A stretch of 64,000 bases of DNA, taken from Flexilinea flocculi (GTDB taxonomy: Bacteria; Chloroflexota; Anaerolineae; Anaerolineales; Anaerolineaceae). The stretch is from assembly GCF_001192795.1 (NCBI RefSeq), contig NZ_DF968181.1, forward strand, positions 2,196,659 to 2,260,658. The letters run 5' to 3'. Both the position numbers and the translations under genes were made by a program. Under the pieces are notes generated by a model. It was not told the origin of the DNA and searched no databases. It saw nothing but the letters and a program-made list of their open reading frames with translations. Below are positions 54,837-62,372 of this stretch, in pieces (positions within the stretch are counted from its first letter, which is position 1; each line of letters starts with the position of its first letter).

Positions 54837-56039
54837 ATGAAAGACCTTGATCAAAAGCATAGACTATTTGAGATCTTGATATTACTGATTATCCTATCCG
54901 GATGGTTCTTGAGATGTATCGGGATCGAACTGAAACCGTATTTAAATGGAATTTCCAATTCAGCAGAGAAGCCTGTTCTATCGATTAAAGGATTGCTTGA
55001 TGGAACGACAGCATCCTCCGCTGAAGCCTGGATGAAAGAAAATATACCATTTCGGGCAATTTATATCAAATTTCGCAATCAAATCTATTGGACAATATTC
55101 AATAAATCATCTAATCCCAATGTCGTCGTTGGTAAAAATTTTGAATTATATGAACCCTGGTATCTGCAGGAATATTTAGGCTATACCAGAATCGATAACA
55201 ATTATGACGATACGCTGAAAAATATGGAACAGATTGTGCGGGATCTGAAGTATATTCAGGATAAATTGGATGAAGCTGGAAAAATCAGTTATGTTTTTTA
55301 TACTCCCAGCAAGGCATCTTTTACAGAATCCAATTTTCCGGATGCGTTTGAAAAAAATGCACCAATGACAGACAGGGAACGCTTTTGCGATGTACTATTG
55401 CAATTGTTTGATCAATACGGGATACGTTATTTTGACAGCGTAAAATTTTTTCATGAAAATCCGTTGGACGTTACGTTATTCCCAAGATCTGGAACGCATT
55501 ACACATGGGCAGCCGGGATAACAGCCGGCATTGCGATGATTGAAGAAATAAACAAAATATCCGATATCAAATTTCGAAAAGTAAAACCAATTTTCACGCT
55601 GACAAAAAAACCGATTCACCCGGACAGGGATATTTTTAATGTTCTGAACCTTGTGGATCAATTTTCATGGCAAGAATATGAAAATGACCGCTATTATGAT
55701 GTCGCCCTGATCAATTTGGAGAATACACAAAAGGCTCCACGTGTTTTTATACAGGGAGGAAGTTTTCAGGGTCCTCTGCGTTATTTATTCCAAAACAGCA
55801 ATATCGTGGATCGCTATTCTTATGCTGAAAACAAAATTGTTTCCGATTGTGACGGTGAGCGAATTGTGGATCGAATTGAAGACATCAGCATCGGAGGGAA
55901 TCTGGACAATGACGTTTTCATCTTTGAAGTGAATCAATTCGCAGCCAACAATATGAGTTTCGGATTTATCAGCCGGATGAAAACGTATATTGAACAAAAC
56001 GGTATTCCGTCAGACCAGGATTGCAGGAGATCACAGTGA
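54837..56039 (+). CDS. AlgX/AlgJ-like SGNH acetyltransferase protein
   Basis: A 400-residue protein with one N-terminal membrane span (about residues 10-28) and a large outside domain. The domain resembles the alginate O-acetylation proteins AlgX/AlgJ: AWMKENIPFRAIYIKFRNQIYW near the start, GIRYFDSVKFF, and the catalytic-type SGTHYTWAAG (with His, replacing the usual DxHW). Near the end VFIQGGSFQGPL may provide the nucleophile Ser. It would move acetyl groups to a secreted glycan. It overlaps the MBOAT gene by 4 bp (GTGA). The start could also be the GTG at 54,822. Confidence 0.72.
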   Translation: MKDLDQKHRLFEILILLIILSGWFLRCIGIELKPYLNGISNSAEKPVLSIKGLLDGTTASSAEAWMKENIPFRAIYIKFRNQIYWTIFNKSSNPNVVVGKNFELYEPWYLQEYLGYTRIDNNYDDTLKNMEQIVRDLKYIQDKLDEAGKISYVFYTPSKASFTESNFPDAFEKNAPMTDRERFCDVLLQLFDQYGIRYFDSVKFFHENPLDVTLFPRSGTHYTWAAGITAGIAMIEEINKISDIKFRKVKPIFTLTKKPIHPDRDIFNVLNLVDQFSWQEYENDRYYDVALINLENTQKAPRVFIQGGSFQGPLRYLFQNSNIVDRYSYAENKIVSDCDGERIVDRIEDISIGGNLDNDVFIFEVNQFAANNMSFGFISRMKTYIEQNGIPSDQDCRRSQ

Positions 56040-57460
56040 GCCTCACTTCCAGCATTTTTCTATTCATCTTTTTTCCGCTTGCTATCATTCTGTATATAAT
56101 TCTGCCTGGTTTAAAACAGAAGAACTGCTTGTTGCTTGTCCTTTCATTGATATTTTATGCTTTCAGTGGAATTCAATTTGCCATTGTTTTAATCGTACTG
56201 GTTTTGATCAATTACATAATCGGCTTCGCTATAGGAAATCAATCTGGAAAAAAAAGATCGGGATTTTTTCTTGCGATTGGATTATGCATTAATTTCGGCG
56301 TCTTGTTTTTGTACAAATATCTGCCGTTTGCAGCTTCCAACATAAACGCACTGTTCCATTGGAATCTGCCGCAACAACAATCGCTGATGATGCCGCTGGG
56401 CTTGTCTTTTGCGGTATTCAAATTGGGTACCTATCTGATCGATTTATATCGCGGAAAAATTGCCTTCCAGCCGCATTTTCATTACTTGCTGTTGTATACC
56501 ATGTTGTTTCCAACGGTAATTTCAGGTCCGATTGTCACCTACAGCGATATTGCGCCGCAGTTTGAAGGCCGAGAGATCCAATTTGCGCAAATCTATCACG
56601 GAATCAAGCGATTTGTTTTCGGATTTTCAAAAAAAATTCTGGTGGCAAGCACACTGGGAGAAGTTGCCGATCATGCCTTCGGCGGCGGAGCGGCAGCAAG
56701 CTGCGCCGTCGCATGGCTTGGAATTTTGTGCTATTCGCTTCAACTGTATTACGATTTTTCAGGTTATTCTGATATGGCTTTAGGAATTTCCGAGATGCTT
56801 GGTTTCCATTTCAAGGAAAATTTCAATTATCCCTATATATCAAAGAGTATTCAGGAATTTTGGCGCCGATGGCATATTTCGCTTTCAAGCTGGTTCAGAG
56901 ATTATCTTTATATTCCGCTTGGAGGAAATCGAACTGGAGCTTTTCGTACATACCGGAATTTGCTTATTGTCTTCATCGCGACGGGATTATGGCATGGAGC
57001 AAATTGGACGTTCATTTTCTGGGGATTATTTCATGGATTCTTTATCGTTATTGAAAAAGCCGGCTTTCAGAAAATCCTTGAAAAATTACCCCGTTGGATG
57101 CAGCATTTTTATACAATTATGCTGATTCTTATCGGATGGACAATTTTCCGTTCCGACAGTTTGAACGACGCATTGCAGTATATCTCTCACCTATTTTCTT
57201 TTTCAGCCTTGAATCCTGCACAAGTCTTGTTTTGGGTCGATCGTTATAGACTCTTTATTTTGATTACTGCAATCCTTTTTTCCGCACCTGTTTATCCGTT
57301 AATGAAAAGTAAGCTTTCCAAGCAACAGATCCAGCGACATCCGGCTGCAGCCCACGCCATCGCAATTCTCAGTGATTTCTTCGCAATCATCTTATTAATC
57401 TTTACCATCAGTTGCACAATTGCAGGAGATTTTCAGCCTTTTATTTATGGCAAGTTTTAA
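56036..57460 (+). CDS. MBOAT family O-acyltransferase (AlgI/PatA/DltB-like)
   Basis: A 474-residue membrane protein with about ten hydrophobic spans. It has the family segments MPLGLSFAVFKLGTYLIDLYRG, FPTVISGPIVTYSDIAPQF and YYDFSGYSDMALGIS, and the active-site LWHGANWTFIFWGLFHG with the invariant His (HGANW). Such proteins carry acetyl groups across the membrane from acetyl-CoA to an outside acceptor enzyme, here the AlgX/J-like partner. GTG at 56,036 is used because AGGAG lies 5-6 bp before it and it overlaps the previous stop. The glycan acetylated is unknown. Confidence 0.92.
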   Translation: MSLTSSIFLFIFFPLAIILYIILPGLKQKNCLLLVLSLIFYAFSGIQFAIVLIVLVLINYIIGFAIGNQSGKKRSGFFLAIGLCINFGVLFLYKYLPFAASNINALFHWNLPQQQSLMMPLGLSFAVFKLGTYLIDLYRGKIAFQPHFHYLLLYTMLFPTVISGPIVTYSDIAPQFEGREIQFAQIYHGIKRFVFGFSKKILVASTLGEVADHAFGGGAAASCAVAWLGILCYSLQLYYDFSGYSDMALGISEMLGFHFKENFNYPYISKSIQEFWRRWHISLSSWFRDYLYIPLGGNRTGAFRTYRNLLIVFIATGLWHGANWTFIFWGLFHGFFIVIEKAGFQKILEKLPRWMQHFYTIMLILIGWTIFRSDSLNDALQYISHLFSFSALNPAQVLFWVDRYRLFILITAILFSAPVYPLMKSKLSKQQIQRHPAAAHAIAILSDFFAIILLIFTISCTIAGDFQPFIYGKF

Positions 57461-57479
57461 GTTCAGTCACAACATAGCA

Positions 57480-57590
57480 TAATATGAAAAGAGTTCATTG
57501 TTGTTCTTATGAGTTTGCGCTAAACACAAACTCATAAGAACAACAAATTTTCATGATTGATTCAAAAAGTCAATTCTTATTTCGAAACAC
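57480..57590. repeat. Palindromic intergenic element, longest perfect stem
   Basis: A perfect 20-bp inverted repeat (57,498-57,517 and 57,527-57,546) built on TTGTTGTTCTTATGAGTTTG, loop CGCTAAACA. Flanks read TAATATGAAAAGAG and TGATTGATTCAAAAAG...TTATTTCGAAAC. It lies between the MBOAT stop and the golvesin-like gene stop (convergent). Confidence 0.75.
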
Positions 57591-57618
57591 AGGAAATGAT
57601 CCAATTTATCTATCCGAA

Positions 57619-59154
57619 TTATTGTTCCGAAAAGGCCGTATGAACGAGTGCGATCGCATCAATCGGGAACTCACCTGCTGAATCCGCGGGTATTTCAAAA
57701 GCCAGTTTAAATTTTCGATCCCGTTCGTAATACCGATCAGTTGTCCAGGAACCAATCGAAATCCAGGATCCTTCCTGAGAAGCAGGAGCTGTCACACTGA
57801 CCGCTTCTTCACCGGTATCAGACAATAAAACCGTATTATCAGAATAAAGCTTCACAGACGCGCTGATACCACCTTTGTTGGCGGGCATCCAGGCATAAAG
57901 CTGATAATTACCAATCGGCCAGCAATCCTTGAATGTATAAACCATTGAGATTTTCATTTTCGGATTCATGATGAGCTGATAAGAATCATCCCAGCTTTCC
58001 TCATCTTTCAGCGTAATTCGATAATCACCTGCCACAATCTCAGCCTGTAAATCATCAAAGACATATTTGGTTCCGGATACATTCAGCTTGCTGAGCAGCG
58101 ACAAATTGGCAGCTCTGCGTGGAACAATTACCAATCGATCCACAGCTACAATCGAATATTCGTCACGGTCTTCCCAGGATGTTGTCACAGTGAGGATTTC
58201 TCTGGACGGATTGATGTAATACATACCTAAACTTCGCCAAACATCCGTAGATTGTTGCGGTTCATACTGACTGGTCATGTAGTTTACACGCTGAGAACCC
58301 GTCAACGGCGGCAGAATTTGTTCACCCAGTTTTACACTGAAATCCAATGTGCCACCTGAACTGTACACCGTATCCATCGTGTAAATTTCATACAGACCTT
58401 CTCTTAACGGCTGATCCATGAACCAATGAACCCATCCGCTACTGTATGTGGCGTACCAGTTACCATCGTAAGTCGTCTTTCCTAAATCAGCGGCGATTTT
58501 TTTGGAGCTTGTCCATAAACCACTGTCCAATGAAGGATTCACTTCGGCGCTTTTATCCACGCTGAGTACAATTACGCCATCAGGCGCATCGGGGATCTGC
58601 GGATCCACCTGCATTCCGTCAGATATCCAATAATTCGAAAGCGGCCCAGGAGTCGCAGTGGGGACAAGCGTCGGTGTGTTAGTCGCCAACGGTGTTACCG
58701 TTGGCGTGAAGATCTGAGTAGGCATTGGCGTTATCGGAGTTGGTGTTTTTGTCGGCCAAAATGTCATGGAATTCCGAATACGGGGAGCATAAAGCCATCC
58801 CATATAAACCAGAACAAATGAAATCAAGATACCCGTAAAAATTCTGCCGAAAAAATCTTCCCAGTCTCTGTGAACAGTTTTCTTCAACTTCTTTTTTTTG
58901 TCAGGAGGTGGAGTAACAGGCGGCTGATTTTGCGTCTGCCAAAAATGAGGATCCCCGGTCGGCATATTCGATGGAGGAACGGATGGTGGTCTATTTACAG
59001 GGTTAAAGTAATTCTGCTGCGCTGCCGAATAATTTTCTTGTCCCCTGTTCGAGGGAAAATTTGGATTAAAATTGTTGTAAGGAAAATTCGGATAATTGGA
59101 CTGATTTCCGCCAGTTGTTTTTTTTTGTGAATTATTTGAATTTTTTTCCGCCAT
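57619..59154 (-). CDS. Membrane-anchored protein with golvesin-like C-terminal domains
   Basis: A 511-residue protein. Residues 1-85 are Asn/Pro/Gln-rich and cytoplasmic; a membrane span lies at about 93-113. A Thr-Pro linker (TKTPTPITPMPTQIFTPTV... to about 170) is followed by two beta-rich domains. They resemble golvesin/CBM-like modules (GWVHWFMDQPLREGLYEIYTMDTVYSSGGTLDFSV; later KMKISMVYTFKDCWPIGNYQLYAWMPANKGG), which bind carbohydrates in secreted proteins. It probably sits at the cell surface and binds glycans. The Asn-rich head may recruit partners. The start ATG at 59,154 has only a weak GAGTGAG site. Confidence 0.75.
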   Translation of the reverse strand: MAEKNSNNSQKKTTGGNQSNYPNFPYNNFNPNFPSNRGQENYSAAQQNYFNPVNRPPSVPPSNMPTGDPHFWQTQNQPPVTPPPDKKKKLKKTVHRDWEDFFGRIFTGILISFVLVYMGWLYAPRIRNSMTFWPTKTPTPITPMPTQIFTPTVTPLATNTPTLVPTATPGPLSNYWISDGMQVDPQIPDAPDGVIVLSVDKSAEVNPSLDSGLWTSSKKIAADLGKTTYDGNWYATYSSGWVHWFMDQPLREGLYEIYTMDTVYSSGGTLDFSVKLGEQILPPLTGSQRVNYMTSQYEPQQSTDVWRSLGMYYINPSREILTVTTSWEDRDEYSIVAVDRLVIVPRRAANLSLLSKLNVSGTKYVFDDLQAEIVAGDYRITLKDEESWDDSYQLIMNPKMKISMVYTFKDCWPIGNYQLYAWMPANKGGISASVKLYSDNTVLLSDTGEEAVSVTAPASQEGSWISIGSWTTDRYYERDRKFKLAFEIPADSAGEFPIDAIALVHTAFSEQ

Positions 59155-59269
59155 CGAAATCACTCACTCATGAAATTATGTTCTGCAAATCGCTCAGCCA
59201 AAAAACAATGATTGCGAAATAATTGATTTATTCAGGATTTTGTTTTTATTCTGCAGCAATATGAATTTG

Positions 59270-59370
59270 AGAAAAAATTATTGATTGCTAAGTTGTTATT
59301 GTGCTACACGTAAAATAAAATACAACTATTGTTTTTCTCAATTTATTCGAATAATAAGTCCATATTTTAT
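59270..59370. repeat. Palindromic intergenic element, degenerate
   Basis: Outer arms GAGAAAAA (59,270-59,277) and TTTTTCTC (59,332-59,339), inner AGTTGT (59,291-59,296) and ACAACT (59,322-59,327). The right flank ATTTATTCGAATAATAAGTCC matches other copies (cf. ATTCGAATAACAAGTC at 62,219). It lies upstream of the golvesin-like gene. Confidence 0.5.
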
Positions 59371-59423
59371 ATTATTGGTTTTTCAGACACTGTTTCCTCA
59401 TAAATCAAATTATTTTTGAGGTA

Positions 59424-59540
59424 GTAATTCGAAATATGGATTGACCTTTCGAATAAAAAGAGAAAATTTATTGTTGTGATGTTTTTGCGTAAAGCGTGCA
59501 AACATTACAACAATAAAAGATCTTCTCCATTTCGAATTGC
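59424..59540. repeat. Palindromic intergenic element, clear full-length copy
   Basis: 117 bp between GTAATTCGAAAT and ATTTCGAATTGC, 12-bp inverted ends with one mismatch. The hairpin at 59,468-59,516 has TTATTGTTGTGATG... pairing with ...CATTACAACAATAA (one G-T wobble, one bulge), apex GCGTAAAGCG. It stands 47 bp before the GT39-like gene start. Confidence 0.75.
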
Positions 59541-59573
59541 TGTTTTTGAAGTAATTATAACAAGGAAAACCAT

Positions 59574-59579
59574 TATAAT
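59574..59579 (+). promoter_or_regulatory. -10 box just upstream of the GT39-like gene
   Basis: TATAAT ends 8 bp before the ATG at 59,588 with no Shine-Dalgarno site between, implying a leaderless transcript. The -35 is not clear. Confidence 0.5.
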
Positions 59580-59587
59580 TTTGCCAT

Positions 59588-61483
59588 ATGAAAAAGCATC
59601 TCCCCATTTTATTTATTATGATGATCACTGGTTTTTCCATCGCATTAACCTTGTTCCAATTAATGCCGGGGAATAACCTCTCGCCAAAAAAAGCGCTTCT
59701 GCTCATAGCTGGGTTTTTGATTGGAGCGCTATTATCTGCGGGCATTTACTGCCTGTTAAAAAAGATATGTATTATTCCGAAAAAAACGATTGTCCTTTTT
59801 TTTGTCTTGTCAATCTGCATTTCTCCAGTTCTTACCGGATTATTCCATCTCAGTCTCCCCCAAAAAGAAATTCTCCTCAAATCCCGGAATATTTCAATAA
59901 AAATTCTTGATGCCTCATTTGGCAGCGGGGACGTCGGAATCCGCTTTTTGTCATTGAATAATGGATATCGCGGTATCTCATTTTCAGATTTCTTGCAATC
60001 CGGGAGTTGGCAGCGGCAGAATGATGAGCTTTTTTTACGTGACATGAACGAACAAGCAACGCTCTTTTTTCAGGGAAAAACTGGCAGAATCGCAGAGCTC
60101 TTTTTCTTGTCAGGTAAAAAAGCCGGTGTTGTGGAAATTGACTGGGGAGATGGGATCACTGAGGTTGTTGATCTGAATGCCAAATTAGACGCTCCGGTTT
60201 CGAAAAGAATCGTGCATGATTTTGGAATTTCAACAGAAAACTACGAGAAAGCGAATTTCTTTTTTAACCTTCTGTCAGTCGTTATTCCCCTTTTCTTGTT
60301 TTTATGGCTCATTCAACTGATTCTATGGATTTTTGTACATACAAGGTCAAAAAAATTCAAGATATTATTTACAGTGTTAACGGTATTCACAATTTTTTAT
60401 CGGGTAATCAGTGTGTATCATTTCCCGTTAGGCTGGGATGAGGGCACTTACTCGCGTGCTGCAATGCGCTATTCAGAAAAAATCTTGTCATTCAAAGCAT
60501 TGGAAATCCCCACAATTTTGTATAACCATGAGCATCCTGCTTTCGTCAAATTGACATTTGCAATTCCCGCATCCATGGATGGCAGAGCTTATTATGCACG
60601 ATTTGGTTGGAATAACATCAATAATGCAAACCTCGGAAAAGAAGATTACACCATTTTTACAGGCAGGATGGTCAGCGCAGTTTTTAGTATCTGGCTGATC
60701 CAGGCAGTATGTCTCCTGATCCATCCGCTTGCAGCATTTTTCCTGATCATCGATTCTCTGGCAGCAGAATATGGCGCACAGGCAAGATTGGAAGCTTTAC
60801 CGATGTTATTTTCATTTTTGAGCATCTGGTTTTTCAATCAATTCATTGACCTGATAAAAAAAGAACAAAGAAAAAAGTCCTTAAAATCTCTTGCTTTTTC
60901 GTCACTTTTTTTAGGAATGACAGCAGCCTGCAAAATCATTTATTGCGTGATTGCTTTCCCGATGCTGATCATCACAATTGAAACTTTTTTTCAGAAAAAG
61001 ACTCGTTGGAGATTTTTGGCTTTATCGATGATATGTATGGCTTTTTGTTCGTTAGCATCTTTCTATGTATTCAATCCATCGCTGTGGTACACGCCGGTAG
61101 AAAGAATAAAAATGATGTTATCTTTTCATGAACAATATCAGACAAAAGCCGGAGATATATATCCTTTCTGGCAGCCACTGGCATGGGTTACGCGATCTGT
61201 CGCTCACCAATCCGGCAGATACTTTGAAAAGAGCCCGCTTGCCAAAGCACCGCAAAACTTTCTGTTTTCTTGTGATGAACTGATTTTTCTGCTTGCCTGT
61301 ATCGGAGCAAAAGACCTCTTTAAAAAACAGAGAATATACATTTACTGGTTTCTCTTTGGCATGATTTTTATGTTTCTCTGGGGAACAAAATGGGAACAAT
61401 ATGCCTGTATTGTTGTTGTCCCAATTTGCATCGCTGCCTATTATGGATGCATCAGAGCAGCCAGATGGCTGATCCCAGGTTAA
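59588..61483 (+). CDS. Integral membrane glycosyltransferase, GT39/ArnT-like
   Basis: A 631-residue membrane protein with about a dozen hydrophobic spans. Near residues 275-300 it has FPLGWDEGTYSRAAMRYSE, the Asp-Glu loop typical of dolichyl/undecaprenyl-phosphate sugar transferases (GT39/GT83, ArnT, PMT), followed by YNHEHPAFVKL, which matches the family HPP/NHxHP segment. The N-terminal 240 residues add three spans and an outside beta-like domain (IKILDASFGSGDVGIRFLSLNNGY), unusual for ArnT. It likely transfers a sugar from a lipid carrier to a protein or glycan outside the cytoplasm. Confidence 0.75.
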   Translation: MKKHLPILFIMMITGFSIALTLFQLMPGNNLSPKKALLLIAGFLIGALLSAGIYCLLKKICIIPKKTIVLFFVLSICISPVLTGLFHLSLPQKEILLKSRNISIKILDASFGSGDVGIRFLSLNNGYRGISFSDFLQSGSWQRQNDELFLRDMNEQATLFFQGKTGRIAELFFLSGKKAGVVEIDWGDGITEVVDLNAKLDAPVSKRIVHDFGISTENYEKANFFFNLLSVVIPLFLFLWLIQLILWIFVHTRSKKFKILFTVLTVFTIFYRVISVYHFPLGWDEGTYSRAAMRYSEKILSFKALEIPTILYNHEHPAFVKLTFAIPASMDGRAYYARFGWNNINNANLGKEDYTIFTGRMVSAVFSIWLIQAVCLLIHPLAAFFLIIDSLAAEYGAQARLEALPMLFSFLSIWFFNQFIDLIKKEQRKKSLKSLAFSSLFLGMTAACKIIYCVIAFPMLIITIETFFQKKTRWRFLALSMICMAFCSLASFYVFNPSLWYTPVERIKMMLSFHEQYQTKAGDIYPFWQPLAWVTRSVAHQSGRYFEKSPLAKAPQNFLFSCDELIFLLACIGAKDLFKKQRIYIYWFLFGMIFMFLWGTKWEQYACIVVVPICIAAYYGCIRAARWLIPG

Positions 61484-61561
61484 CAATTCGAAATAGGAAC
61501 AAGCTTTTCGAATTGAGATACACAACAGGTTGTTGTATTATTTAAAAATTTCGAATTGCTG
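61483..61561. repeat. Short form of the palindromic intergenic element
   Basis: ACAATTCGAAAT (61,483-61,494) and ATTTCGAATTGCT (61,548-61,560) are inverted ends with a single mismatch. A short hairpin ACAACA-GGT-TGTTGT at 61,522-61,536 replaces the long stem. It directly follows the GT39-like stop codon. Confidence 0.65.
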
Positions 61562-61630
61562 ATGCCATGTTAGAATTAATACACTCAAAGAAAAAAGAAT
61601 TTGAATCCGAATCAGGGAAAAAGGAGTAAG

Positions 61631-62041
61631 GTGGATAGGAAAAAGCTTCATCGCCAGCAGGTGAAAAAACAAATTATTTTACCGGCTATTCTGATAGCAA
61701 TCATTATTCTTCTCTTGATTGGATTGTTAATTTTTCTTAGCGTGAATAGCCCTGAAACGGTTAAAAAAATTTCGGACTTCACCATTTTCATCCTGATCGT
61801 GATTTTAATTCTGGCAGAACTGATTTTGATCTTTATGCTGATGAACGGAATTAGCAAAACAGCCGATTGGATAAAAAAAATACCTGAAATCACTGATCCG
61901 CAACAGGGAAAAATTGAGTCATTAAATCAAATCGTCGACGATATTCTTAAAAAGTCGTATGAACCGATGATTAAAGTAAAATCCTGGAGTTTTGCTTTAA
62001 AATCAATCCTGGATCGAAAGAAATCCGACAAACACGAATAG
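61631..62041 (+). CDS. Hypothetical membrane protein with two spans
   Basis: A 136-residue protein with a basic N-terminus (VDRKKLHRQQVKKQ), two hydrophobic segments (about residues 18-40 and 54-76) and a C-terminal helix ending in KSDKHE. The start is GTG at 61,631 with AAAGGAG a few bases upstream; the TTG at 61,601 has no site. The small second gene at 62,314 may have been its partner, 270 bp further on. I recognise no family. Confidence 0.65.
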   Translation: MDRKKLHRQQVKKQIILPAILIAIIILLLIGLLIFLSVNSPETVKKISDFTIFILIVILILAELILIFMLMNGISKTADWIKKIPEITDPQQGKIESLNQIVDDILKKSYEPMIKVKSWSFALKSILDRKKSDKHE

Positions 62042-62131
62042 CAGAAATCAGCAGTTCTTTATTTGAACCAAGCTTACGAATAAAGAAAATAAAAAAGAAT
62101 ACTTTTTTTTCGCTATGAAATAACAAGCATG

Positions 62132-62249
62132 AATTCGAAATATGGGCAGGATTCTTTGTTGTTGTGATGTTTTTGTGCGAAGTGCAAAAATTACACAACA
62201 ACAAGTTTTTCCCGATTGATTCGAATAACAAGTCTATATTTCAAATTAT
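62132..62249. repeat. Palindromic intergenic element, clear full-length copy
   Basis: Left end AATTCGAAATATGG and right end ATTTCAAATTATCG enclose the hairpin 62,154-62,204 (TTGTTGTTGTG... with ...CACAACAACAA, apex TGCGAAGTGC). It is followed by CCCGATTGATTCGAATAACAAG, a phrase shared with the copies at 12,999 and 57,480. Confidence 0.72.
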
Positions 62250-62313
62250 CGGATGAAAAAAATGAATCGGGATTTTCTGCTTCCGTCAATAAAAATGTTT
62301 CGCTGAGGTTATT

Positions 62314-62372
62314 ATGGAAAACAAAAACTGGAAATTAAAAACGTTGCTTTTAGGAGCAGGTATCGGATTATT
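62314..62372 (+). pseudogene. Small membrane protein gene interrupted by the IS element
   Basis: ATG at 62,314 with GAGG five bases before it encodes MENKNWKLKTLLLGAGIGLF, a basic start leading into a hydrophobic helix like small YtxH-type or inner-membrane proteins. The frame runs into the left inverted repeat of the insertion sequence at 62,373 and stops 12 bases later. The rest of the gene should lie beyond the right end of the window. Confidence 0.65.

Noticed and set aside
58640..58760. Repetitive DNA in the golvesin-like gene
   Set aside because: It encodes a Thr-Pro linker; the repetition is codon-level and not a mobile repeat.
12853..62249. Repeated intergenic palindromes as a CRISPR array
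   Set aside because: Copies are kilobases apart, not regularly spaced, and lack spacers and cas genes.
26972..62249. The palindromic elements as ordinary rho-independent terminators
   Set aside because: They lack T-tracts, some lie upstream of genes, and where a terminator is needed a separate one exists (e.g. 52,043 beside the copy at 51,921).
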